From Roseateles_E cavernae (GTDB lineage Bacteria; Pseudomonadota; Gammaproteobacteria; Burkholderiales; Burkholderiaceae_C), in contig NZ_JBDPLH010000010.1 in assembly GCF_040187885.1 (NCBI RefSeq), positions 152,016 to 216,015 of the forward strand: 64,000 nucleotides of DNA, written 5' to 3'. The notes under the pieces are model-generated. The model had not been told where the DNA came from, did no database searches, and was given only the letters and a program-made list of their open reading frames with translations. Below, one piece after another: positions 1 through 7,633 of this stretch. A program made the translations under genes and the position numbers. How positions within the stretch are numbered: the stretch's first letter is position 1; the number at the start of each line of letters is the position of its first letter.

Positions 1-381
1 GACCTGGCCGACGAGCACCGCGAGGCCGCCGTCACCGAGCTGGCGCGCCGCCGCAGCCTCAATGACGAGCGCCGCGAGCTCGAGCTGCAGCAGCGCCGCA
101 ACCGCGCCGGCCTGCTGCACGACTTCCAGATCACCACGCTGACCCGCGCCAACTTCTGCGCGCTCAAGGGCGTGGCCGACGAGGAGCTGGACGGGCTGCT
201 GGAGATTGCCAAGCAAGAGGCCATCGAAGACCAGGCGCGGCGCGCCAATCGTTCCGAGGGTCGCCCCGAGGCTCGCCCCGGCCAACGCCCGGATCAGCGT
301 CCGAACCAACGCCCCGGCGACCGCCGTGGGCCGCCGCGTGGCGACCGTCCGCGCGGCCCGCGCACCGACAAGAGCTCTTGA
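1..381 (+). CDS. C-terminal fragment of an unidentified gene (5' end outside the window)
   Basis: An open frame enters from the left edge and stops with TGA at 379-381. The visible 126 residues form a highly charged helical segment rich in Arg/Glu (residues 1-40), then a short conserved-looking stretch (HDFQITTLTRANFCALKG), then a low-complexity tail of RPGQRPDQRP/RPNQRPGDRR-type repeats. Third-position GC bias supports coding. I do not recognise the family. The basic Pro/Arg/Gln tail could be a disordered extension contacting nucleic acid or a membrane surface, but that is only a guess. The next gene converges on it, ending 6 nt downstream. Confidence 0.7.
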   Translation, partial: DLADEHREAAVTELARRRSLNDERRELELQQRRNRAGLLHDFQITTLTRANFCALKGVADEELDGLLEIAKQEAIEDQARRANRSEGRPEARPGQRPDQRPNQRPGDRRGPPRGDRPRGPRTDKSS

Positions 382-387
382 GCGCGC

Positions 388-1005
388 TTAGCTGGCGTAC
401 TTGATCGTGCAGCCGTAGGCCGTCGAGTTCGGCCGGCTGACCGGCTTGCCGGCCAGGACCTCGCCCAGGGCCTGGCTGACGTAGTTGGTCGCGGTCTTGA
501 TGTCGGCCGGATTGGCCGTAGGCTTGCTGTCGATCGCGCCAGCATAGACCAGGGTGCCGGCCGGATCGATCACATACAGATGCGGCGTCGTGCGGGCGCC
601 GTAGGCGCGCCCGAGCTTGCCGTCGTCATCCATCAAGGTGGCCTTCGGCACCGCCTGCTTGCTGGTCAGCCAGGCCTCGAGCTGCGGCGGCGGCAGATAG
701 TCGCTGGCCGATTTGGCGGTCGAGCTGACCGCCAGCCAGACCACGCCCTTGTCGGCCGCGCTCTTCTGCGTGGCCGGCATATTGCCGCTGTCGTAATGCT
801 TCTTGACGAAGGGGCAGCCGGGGTTGACCCATTCCAGCACCACATGCTTGCCCTTGTAGTCGGCCAGGCTGACCGTCTTGCCCTGGCTGTCGCTGATGCT
901 GAAGGCCGGCGCCGGCTGGCCGACCACGGCCGTGGCCTGGGCCAGCGAGGCGCCTGCCAGCAGCAGGGCGGAGATCCAGGTCTTCTTCGACATCGTCATC
1001 ATCAT
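388..1005 (-). CDS. Periplasmic redoxin-family protein (peroxiredoxin-like/AhpC-TSA)
   Basis: 205 aa with a signal peptide (residues about 1-25, ending near LAQA), then a thioredoxin-fold AhpC/TSA domain. The active-site segment is NPGCPFVKKHY with a single Cys (Cys64), as in peroxiredoxin-like redoxins rather than CxxC thioredoxins. A second Cys (Cys199, YGCTIKY) near the C-terminus could act as the resolving residue. The gene lies 37 nt downstream of the DsbD/ScsB-type reductase gene on the same strand, so the transmembrane reductase probably recycles it. Inference: a cell-envelope peroxidase or thiol reductase supplied with electrons by DsbD/ScsB. Several in-frame ATGs (1005, 1002, 999, 993) make the exact start uncertain. 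Confidence 0.85.
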   Translation of the reverse strand: MMMTMSKKTWISALLLAGASLAQATAVVGQPAPAFSISDSQGKTVSLADYKGKHVVLEWVNPGCPFVKKHYDSGNMPATQKSAADKGVVWLAVSSTAKSASDYLPPPQLEAWLTSKQAVPKATLMDDDGKLGRAYGARTTPHLYVIDPAGTLVYAGAIDSKPTANPADIKTATNYVSQALGEVLAGKPVSRPNSTAYGCTIKYAS

Positions 1006-1042
1006 GCAAACCTCCAGGGTAGGTTGAGGGTCGGAGCAAAGA

Positions 1043-3139
1043 TCAGAGAGACAGGGCTTCGCGCACCGAGGCGAGGCTGAGGATCTCGGGCAGCAGCTGC
1101 GGCGCGGCCGCGCCCGGCAGATAGACGGCGTAGACCGGCACGCCGCTGCGACCCAGGCTGCGCAGCGCCTGCGTGATCGCGGCGTCGCGGCGGGTCCAGT
1201 CGGCGCGCAGCAGCAGCACGTTCTTGGCCCGCATATCGGCCAGCAGCTGGCTGTCGGCCAGGGTGCTGCGCTTGTTGAACTGGCAGGTCACGCACCAGGC
1301 GGCGGTGAAGTCCACCAGCACCGGCTGGCCGGCCGCCTGCGCGGCCTGCACCCGCTCCGGCGACCAGGCCTGCCAGCCCTGGGCAGACGACTCGGCCGAG
1401 GCGGCAGGCGGCGGCTCGCGCAGCGCCGGCCAGGCCCACAGCACGGTGGCAGCCACCAGGGCCAGCGACAGCGTGCCGAGGATCTGACGGCCACGCCGCG
1501 CCAGGTCCGGCGCGCTGAACACCCAGGCCGCCAGCGCCAGCGCCAGCAGCACGCCCAGCAGGGCCACTGCACCGTCGATGCCGACCTGCTGGCCCAGCAC
1601 CCACAGCAGCCACAGCACGGTGGCAAACATCGGGAAGGCCATCAGCACCTTGAAATGCCGCATCCAGGCCCCCGGCCGCGGCAGCGCACGCGCCAGGCCC
1701 GGCCACAGGCTGGCGGCCAGATAGGGCGCGGCCATGCCCAGGCCCAGCGCGGCAAACACGGCCAGCGCCTGCCAGGTCGGCAGGGTCAGCGCCGCGCCCA
1801 GCGCCACGCCCATGAAGGGCGCGGTGCAGGGCGAGGCCACGGCCACCGCCAGCACGCCGGTCAGGCCATGGTCCAGCACCGGGTTGGCAGCGCGCAGGCC
1901 GGCCAGATTGCCCGGCAGCACGGCGCGGAACTCAAACACGCCCAGCAGGTTCAGCCCGATCACACCGAACAGCAGGGCCAGCGCGGCGACAAAGCCGGGC
2001 GACTGCAGCTGAAAGCCCCAGCCCAGCTGGGCCCCGCCGGCGCGCAGCGCCAGCAGCAGGCCGGCCAGCGCCAGAAAGCTCAGCACCACGCCGGCCGTGT
2101 AGGCCAGGCCCCCGGCCACCAGCACCCGCCGATCCGTCGCATGCTGGGCAAAACCCAGCACCTTCAGCGACAGCACCGGGAACACGCAAGGCATCAGGTT
2201 CAGCAGCAGGCCGCCGGCAAAGGCCAGCAGCAGCGCCAGGCCGACCGACTGGGGTGGCTCTTCGACCAGCGCCGTGACCGGCTGCAGCGCCGGCGCCGGC
2301 GCGGCGGCCACGCCGGCCGGCCAGGCCGCGACGGCATAGGCCAGGCGCGCGCCGGGTTCACCGGCCGGACGCAGCACCAGTTGCAGGGCCGCCGGGCTTT
2401 CGCTGCGCTGGGCCGACAGCGGCAGGCGCAGCTTCAGCACTTCGCCCTCCCATTGCAGGGTCGGCGCGGCGGCATGGTCGAACACACCGGCCTCCTCGGG
2501 GAAGGCTTGCAACTCGCGGCCGCGCCAGGCGGCCGGCAGACCGTCGATGCGCAAGGCCAGCTGCGGCCCCTCGACTGCGGCCGCGATGCGGGCCTGCAGC
2601 GCCTGCGGCAGGCCGGCGCGGGCGCGCTCGAACTGCGCCGCATGGCCGGCGGTCGCGGCGGCGGCCGGCAGGTCCAGCGAAAACTCGCCCGACTCCGGAA
2701 TGCACACCTCCTTGCAGACCAGCCAGTCGGCCAGCATCTGCAGCTTCAGGCTGCCGCCCTTGAACTCGGGGCCTATGGTCAGCGGCACGGCCAGCAGCAA
2801 CTCGCCCTCGTAGCCGTAATTGACCAGCGGGCCGACCGGCAGGCGCTGCGGCGTCGGCCACTGGATCTCGCCGACCGTGACACCGGCCGGCAGCTGCCAG
2901 TCCATCCGCGTCGGCAGGCCGGAATCGCCGGGATTGCGCCAGTAGGTGTGCCAATGCGGCTGATGCTTGATCAAGAGGCCCAGCCAGGCCGGCTTGCCGG
3001 GCTCCAGGCCCTCGGGCGCATGGGCCACCAGTTCGGCGCGCACCTGCTCGGTGGTGACGACGGCCCCTTGGGCGGCGGCCAGCAGGGGCAACAAGCTCAG
3101 GGCGAGCCAGGACAACAAAAGACGGACGACAAGAATCAT
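1043..3139 (-). CDS. DsbD/ScsB-type protein-disulfide reductase
   Basis: 698 aa. It moves electrons from cytoplasmic thioredoxin across the inner membrane to periplasmic thiol proteins. Order seen: signal peptide (1-24); periplasmic DsbD-alpha-like domain with Cys142/Cys146 (VCKEVCIPE); multi-helix central domain with Cys318 (LMPCVFPV) and Cys438 (ASPCTAPF), the two membrane cysteines of the family; C-terminal thioredoxin domain with Cys616/Cys619 (AAWCVTCQ). All three redox pairs are intact. The length exceeds E. coli DsbD and fits the ScsB branch. The chosen ATG (MILVV) starts directly at the signal peptide; the longer upstream frame is not plausible. It is co-transcribed with the downstream redoxin gene. 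Confidence 0.93.
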   Translation of the reverse strand: MILVVRLLLSWLALSLLPLLAAAQGAVVTTEQVRAELVAHAPEGLEPGKPAWLGLLIKHQPHWHTYWRNPGDSGLPTRMDWQLPAGVTVGEIQWPTPQRLPVGPLVNYGYEGELLLAVPLTIGPEFKGGSLKLQMLADWLVCKEVCIPESGEFSLDLPAAAATAGHAAQFERARAGLPQALQARIAAAVEGPQLALRIDGLPAAWRGRELQAFPEEAGVFDHAAAPTLQWEGEVLKLRLPLSAQRSESPAALQLVLRPAGEPGARLAYAVAAWPAGVAAAPAPALQPVTALVEEPPQSVGLALLLAFAGGLLLNLMPCVFPVLSLKVLGFAQHATDRRVLVAGGLAYTAGVVLSFLALAGLLLALRAGGAQLGWGFQLQSPGFVAALALLFGVIGLNLLGVFEFRAVLPGNLAGLRAANPVLDHGLTGVLAVAVASPCTAPFMGVALGAALTLPTWQALAVFAALGLGMAAPYLAASLWPGLARALPRPGAWMRHFKVLMAFPMFATVLWLLWVLGQQVGIDGAVALLGVLLALALAAWVFSAPDLARRGRQILGTLSLALVAATVLWAWPALREPPPAASAESSAQGWQAWSPERVQAAQAAGQPVLVDFTAAWCVTCQFNKRSTLADSQLLADMRAKNVLLLRADWTRRDAAITQALRSLGRSGVPVYAVYLPGAAAPQLLPEILSLASVREALSL

Positions 3140-3336
3140 GCGGGTCTGCCGGAGCGCCGGGAAATGGCCCTGCACTCTAGGGGATGACGGAAGACCCTGA
3201 GTATCGGTGAGCTTCTCGATGCGCTTGTGACGCCCCGCCAAGCCGCTTTGCGCGCTATGCGCATAAGCAAATAGGCATTGCGCGCATGCGGACCGGCGGC
3301 TCTGCGTAGACTGGCTGACCGATATTCATAGGAGCT

Positions 3337-4914
3337 GTGTTGACCAAGAAGACCTTGCTGGCGCTGAGCCTGCTGAGCGCCGCCCTGCTGTCCCAGGCCC
3401 AGACCCTGCGCTGGGCCGGCGCCGGCGATCCGCTGACCCTGGATCCCTATGCACAGAACGAGTCGCTGACCAATGTGTTCAACGGCCAGGTCTATGAGTT
3501 CCTGATCGCGCGCGACAAGCAGCTGACCCTGGTGCCCCAGCTGGCCACCGAATGGAAGCAGAACGGCCCGCTGAAGTGGACCTTCAAGCTGCGCCCCGGC
3601 GTCAAGTTCCATGACGGCCGCGCGCTGACGGCCGACGATGTGGTGTTCTCGCTGGAGCGGGCCAAGCAGCCCAGCTCGCAGATCGCCGTCTACGCCAATG
3701 CGCTGGGCACGGCGCGCAAGATCGACGAGCTGACCGTCGAGTTCAACCTGCCCAAGGTCAACCCGATCTTTCTGGAGCACATCAACACGCTCTACATCAT
3801 GAGCAAGGGCTGGGCCGAGGCCAACAAGGCCACCAAGACCCAGGACTTCGCGAACAAGGAAGAGAGCTACGCCGCCTTCAACACCAATGGCACCGGCCCC
3901 TTCCAGCTGGTCAGCCGCGCGCCGGACAACAAGACGGTCTACAAGCGCAACCCGGCCTACTGGGGCAAGATCGAGGGCAATGTGCAGGAGATCGTCTACA
4001 CGCCGATCAAGAGCGACGCGACCCGCACCGCCGCCCTGGTCTCGGGCGAGGTCGACTTCGTGCTCGACCCCTCGCCGCGCGATCTGGAGAAGCTGGCCGT
4101 CACCCCCGGCGTCAAGGTCATCAACGGCCCCGAGAACCGCATCATCTTTCTCGGCCTGGACCAGGGCCGCGACGAGCTGCTCTACAGCAGCGTCAAGGGC
4201 AAGAACCCGCTGAAGGACCAGCGCGTGCGCCGCGCGCTCTACCAGGCCATCGACATCGAGACCATCAAGACCAAGCTGATGAACGGCCAGGCCGCGCCCA
4301 CCGGCGCCGTCGTGCCCTCGCCGCTGGGCAGCTTCAACGACCCCGAGATCGAGCGCCGCCTGCCCTTTGACGCCGAGGCCGCGAAGAAGCTGCTGGCCGA
4401 GGCCGGCTATCCGCAGGGCTTTGAGGTGCAGCTCGATTGCCCGAATAACCGCTACGTCAACGACGAGCGCATCTGCGTGACCCTGGCCTCGCAATGGGCC
4501 AAGATCGGCATCAAGACCAAGGTACTGGCCCAACCGAAGGCGCAGTTCTTCAACAAGGTCGAGAAGCTCGACACCTCGATCTATCTGTTCGGCTGGGGCG
4601 GCTCGATCACCGACCCCGAGAGCATCTTCACCTCGCACTACCGCAACCGCGGCGAGAAGGGCGTCGGCGAGTACAACCGCGGCAACTTCAAGGACGACGA
4701 ACTCGACGCGCTGGCCGCCGCCTCCAGCGTCGAGCCCGATGCCGACAAGCGCAAGGCCCTGATCAAGCAGGTCTTCAAGCGCCAGGCCGAGCAGGTCCAC
4801 TACATCCCGCTGCACCGCCAGTTCATCCCGTGGGCCGCGCGCAGCCATGTCGCGGTGGTGCACCGCCCCGACAACTGGCTGGAGGTGCGCTGGGTGACGG
4901 TGGGCGCAAAGTAA
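3337..4914 (+). CDS. ABC transporter substrate-binding protein, family 5 (peptide/opine type)
   Basis: 525 aa exported binding protein of the DppA/OppA superfamily (SBP family 5). A signal peptide covers about residues 1-21 (SAALLSQAQT). The family features LTLDP, WTFKLRPGVKFHDG, a DDVVFSLERA segment and the closing LHRQFIPW region are all visible. The track start is GTG at 3337, but an AGGAG at 3330-3334 sits only 2 nt before it and 5 nt before the in-frame TTG at 3340, so TTG may be the real start. No permease or ATPase gene lies beside it, so it is an orphan binding protein here. The ligand is unknown; a short peptide is the default for the family. Confidence 0.88.
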   Translation: MLTKKTLLALSLLSAALLSQAQTLRWAGAGDPLTLDPYAQNESLTNVFNGQVYEFLIARDKQLTLVPQLATEWKQNGPLKWTFKLRPGVKFHDGRALTADDVVFSLERAKQPSSQIAVYANALGTARKIDELTVEFNLPKVNPIFLEHINTLYIMSKGWAEANKATKTQDFANKEESYAAFNTNGTGPFQLVSRAPDNKTVYKRNPAYWGKIEGNVQEIVYTPIKSDATRTAALVSGEVDFVLDPSPRDLEKLAVTPGVKVINGPENRIIFLGLDQGRDELLYSSVKGKNPLKDQRVRRALYQAIDIETIKTKLMNGQAAPTGAVVPSPLGSFNDPEIERRLPFDAEAAKKLLAEAGYPQGFEVQLDCPNNRYVNDERICVTLASQWAKIGIKTKVLAQPKAQFFNKVEKLDTSIYLFGWGGSITDPESIFTSHYRNRGEKGVGEYNRGNFKDDELDALAAASSVEPDADKRKALIKQVFKRQAEQVHYIPLHRQFIPWAARSHVAVVHRPDNWLEVRWVTVGAK

Positions 4915-4920
4915 AAAGAC

Positions 4921-4951
4921 CGGTCGGGCGGCACAATGGCGGTCCCGACCG
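4921..4951 (+). terminator. Candidate hairpin after the family-5 SBP gene
   Basis: Inverted repeat CGGTCGGG (4921-4928) / CCCGACCG (4944-4951), 8-bp perfect arms with a 15-nt loop, beginning 6 nt after the TAA of the binding-protein gene. No T-run follows and the thioesterase ATG is only 20 nt away, so it may instead be a processing or attenuation structure. Confidence 0.35.
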
Positions 4952-4970
4952 CCCACAGGATCACCCTAAG

Positions 4971-5387
4971 ATGACGCCCACCCCCGAGCAGTTCAATCAA
5001 CGCGGCGAAGGCAAGCTGCCCGGCCATCTGGGCATCGTGATCACCGCCATCGCGCCGGGCGCGGTCAGCGCCGAGCTGGCCGTGGCCCCGCACCTGATGG
5101 CGCCCAACGGCTATCTGCATGCCGGCAGCCTCGTGACCCTGGCCGACACCGCCTGCGGCTATGGCTGCATCGCCAGCCTGCCCGAGGGCGCACAGAACTT
5201 CACCACCGTCGAGCTGAAGTCCAACCATCTGGGCACGGCGCGCGAGGGCATGCTGGACTGCCAGGCCACCGGCTTGCACCTGGGCCGCACAACCCAGGTC
5301 TGGGACGCCGTCGTCAAGCATCGCGACAGCGGCAAGACCCTGGCGGTCTTCCGCTGCACGCAGATGATTCTCTACCCCAAGGCCTGA
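4971..5387 (+). CDS. PaaI-family hotdog-fold thioesterase
   Basis: 138 aa, the usual size for a single-hotdog acyl-CoA thioesterase. The family signature N-G-x-LHAG (NGYLHAGSLVTLADTACGYG, about residues 45-64) carries the HAG and the downstream Asp of the long central helix. The second half (TVELKSNHLGTAREG) matches the usual strand pair of PaaI/YbgC-like proteins. It hydrolyses an acyl-CoA thioester; the natural acyl group cannot be told from sequence. It follows the family-5 SBP gene by 56 nt on the same strand, which need not mean a shared function. Confidence 0.85.
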   Translation: MTPTPEQFNQRGEGKLPGHLGIVITAIAPGAVSAELAVAPHLMAPNGYLHAGSLVTLADTACGYGCIASLPEGAQNFTTVELKSNHLGTAREGMLDCQATGLHLGRTTQVWDAVVKHRDSGKTLAVFRCTQMILYPKA

Positions 5388-5392
5388 GCGGT

Positions 5393-6417
5393 TCAGGCGC
5401 GTCGCAGCAGATCGCCGAACACCGTCAGCTCGCCGTCGCGGCGGTCCTCGCCCGGCGCGTCGTAGAGCACCAGCCAGTCGGCCTTCTTGCCGTCCAGCAG
5501 CTCGGGCGGCACGGCGCACAGCGCTTCGGCGCGGTTGCAGCCCTGGCCATGGGGCAAGGTGATGGCTTCGCTCAAGGCGGCCGCCTCGAAGCGCACCGGC
5601 ACACTGTTGGCCGCCAGCGCGGCGCGCGCACCCGGCCATAGAAACAGGCGGATCTCCCCGTCCAGCACCATGGTCGGCCCGGCCAGGATGTAGAGATCAT
5701 CGCCGCTGAAATGCAGATCGCGCACGCCCAGCCCCTGCAGCTGCAGGAAATGCTTGCGATACAGGCTGCCCTGCTCGTCCAAGGGCAGCAGCCGCAGCTG
5801 CTCGCCACGCGCCTCGACCTCGATCTCCAGCAGCGCCGACCAGCCGCGCAGCACCGGGCCGCGCAGGCCCAGCAGCAGGCGCTGGCCGGCAATCGCCAGG
5901 CCTTCGATATCGAAGCCGTTGTCCTTGCCCGGGATGGCCATGAAAGGGCCGATATGCGGGTCATCGGCCAGCAGCCGGCTCAGCTGGTTGCCTTCGGCAT
6001 CGCCCTTCAGGCGCTGCGCGCGGCGGCCGTCGCGGGCCTCGCGCACCAGGCAGGGCGGGCCAGCAGGCGCCGGTTGCCGTCGAGCGAGAGCTTGGACAGG
6101 CGCTTGGCGTTCTCGACATCGTCGCGCCCGGGCTTGATGTTCTTGCGCTTGAGCCCGTGCGAGCCGACCAGCCAGAGCCAGTCGTCGGCCACGGCCAGGC
6201 CCTCCAGATCGGCCAGGGAGAAGTCGCGGGCCTCGCCGAAGCGCAGGCGCTCGGCCCCGACCGGCTGGAGCCGGCGCAGCCGGTCGATACCGCAGGCCTC
6301 ATCGCCGGCCACCCACAGGAAATCACCGCTGAAGGCCGCACCGGAAAGATTGCTGTGAACCAGGGAGGCCGAGGCGAATTCCAGGCGAACGGCATTGGCG
6401 CTGCGGGATTGGGGCAT
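5393..6417 (-). pseudogene. DUF3616-type protein, broken by a single-base frameshift
   Basis: The N-terminal part is read from ATG at 6417 (MPQSRSANAVRLEF...) down to about 6055. The C-terminal part continues in another frame from about 6050 to the stop at 5393 (...GDAEGNQLSRLLADD, then NGFDIEGLAIAGQRLLLGLR). Together they give one DUF3616-like beta-propeller-type protein of about 340 aa, with both halves in family order (LADLEGLAVADDWLWLVGSH, later DIEGLAIAGQRLLLGLRGP). The break lies in a G/C-rich run near 6049-6060, where one missing base would restore frame (LLAR..LVREARDG). It could be a true frameshift or a sequencing error in draft data. Function unknown; the family has an esterase-like or propeller fold. 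Confidence 0.75.
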
Positions 6418-6479
6418 GAGGAGGCTCCAGGAAACGAGGCCCCCATCATGCAACAGGCCCGCACGCGGGCCGCAGGCTT

Positions 6480-6905
6480 TCAGCGCAGGGTCAGCGCGAG
6501 GCTGGCCAGCAGCAGCAGCGCGTGCGGAAAGGCCACGGTCGGCTTGCAGGCGCTGCGCACATAGCCGCCCAGCAGGGCCAGCCCGCCGGGCCGGGACGCG
6601 GCCCATTCGCTGTGCAGCTGGAAGGCCGCCAGCGCTTGCCGATCCGGCGCGGTGGCCGGCAGCAGGCCCTGCTCGACGCACAGCAGGCGCGCAGCGATGC
6701 GGGCCTGGTAGGTCTTCAGCATCGCCTCCTGCCCCCACAGCAGCAGCGCCACCAGGCCCAGCCAGTGCGGGCCGAGCCGCCAGGCCAGACCGAGCGCGAA
6801 CAGCGCGACGCCGGCCAGCTTGATCAGCAGCGCGCCGCGCTCGTATTGCTCGTGCTGCTGCTGCAGCAGGGTCCACTCTTGTTGCAACGGCGACATCATG
6901 CTCAT
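6480..6905 (-). CDS. Small membrane protein of unknown function, coupled to the GntR gene
   Basis: 141 aa, or a few fewer if one of the internal ATGs is used (MSMMSP). The N-terminus is a Gln/Glu-rich helix (about residues 8-22) likely in the cytoplasm. It is followed by two closely spaced hydrophobic helices (about 26-60) and a final hydrophobic segment (about 125-138, FPHALLLLASLALTL). Its ATG overlaps the stop of the GntR gene by 4 nt (ATGA), so it is probably the last gene of the acid-sugar operon and translationally coupled. I do not recognise a family; no catalytic motif is visible. Confidence 0.65.
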   Translation of the reverse strand: MSMMSPLQQEWTLLQQQHEQYERGALLIKLAGVALFALGLAWRLGPHWLGLVALLLWGQEAMLKTYQARIAARLLCVEQGLLPATAPDRQALAAFQLHSEWAASRPGGLALLGGYVRSACKPTVAFPHALLLLASLALTLR

Positions 6906-7633
6906 CGCTCCGGCTTGCCGGCCACGCCAAGCTGGCGATACAGCGCATTGGCCCGCGTCAGGTGCTCGCGCATCGCCTGCTCGGCAGCGGCCGGTTGGCG
7001 GGCGGCAATCGCCTCTACGATGCGCCGATGCTCGCTCAAGGTCAGCTCCTCGGCGCCGGGGGCGCGCACCAGGGGCTGGTAGTACTCGCTGGCCCAGCCG
7101 AACAAGGCCTCGACGATGGCCGGGAAGATCGGGTTGCCGCTGATGCGGGCGATCTCGCGGTGGAAGGCCATGTCGAACTCAAGAAACTTGCCGAGATTGG
7201 CCATCGAGGCACGGTGCTCGTCCAGGCGCTGGCGCAGCCGCGCGATGTCGTCCTCGGTCGCCCGCTCGGCGGCCAGGCGGGCCATGCCGGTCTCCAGGAA
7301 GATGCGCGCCTCCTTCAGATGCTCCAGGCTGTCCGGCTGCATATGCAGCAGGTGACGGGCGCCGCCGGCGATCTGCTCGATCAGGCTGCCGGCCGTCGGC
7401 ACGACGACGCGAGCCCGCTCGCCGTGGCTGATCTCGACGATGCCCGAGCGCTCCAGCGCCTGCAGGGCCTCGCGCACCGCCGGCCGGCCGACGCCGTAGA
7501 ACTCCATCAGCTCGCGCTCGGCCGGCAGCTGCGCACCCGGCGCGATCTCGCCACTGCGGATGCGCTCCATCAGGCGGTCCAGCACCTCCTGGTAGAGCTT
7601 GCGACGGTGGATGGGGGATTCGGCGGCTGTCAT
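6902..7633 (-). CDS. GntR-family (FadR subgroup) transcriptional regulator
   Basis: 243 aa. An N-terminal winged helix (GAQLPAERELMEFYGVGRPAVREALQALE, about residues 35-64, is described by its key PAERELM and RPAVREAL parts) is joined to an all-helical FCD ligand-binding domain with the typical metal-site pattern (EFDMAFHREIARISGNP; later LSEHRRIVEAI). FCD regulators bind small carboxylates, often sugar acids, and usually repress their own operon. The gene overlaps the end of the upstream DUF1537 kinase gene by 4 nt and the next small gene by 4 nt, tying it to the putative D-apionate operon. The inverted repeats at 14344-14380 are a candidate operator. Confidence 0.88.
   Translation of the reverse strand: MTAAESPIHRRKLYQEVLDRLMERIRSGEIAPGAQLPAERELMEFYGVGRPAVREALQALERSGIVEISHGERARVVVPTAGSLIEQIAGGARHLLHMQPDSLEHLKEARIFLETGMARLAAERATEDDIARLRQRLDEHRASMANLGKFLEFDMAFHREIARISGNPIFPAIVEALFGWASEYYQPLVRAPGAEELTLSEHRRIVEAIAARQPAAAEQAMREHLTRANALYRQLGVAGKPER

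Noticed and set aside
1655..3187. 510-aa plus-strand frame opposite dsbD
   Set aside because: Gln/Arg/His-rich shadow of a well-conserved membrane reductase.
3136..4956. 606-aa open frame antisense to the family-5 binding protein
   Set aside because: No domain and no ribosome site; the plus-strand gene has clear family motifs.
6456..6471. GGCCCGC-AC-GCGGGCC hairpin as terminator of the 16-kb array
   Set aside because: Only a six-pair effective stem and no T-run on the minus strand; too weak to call.
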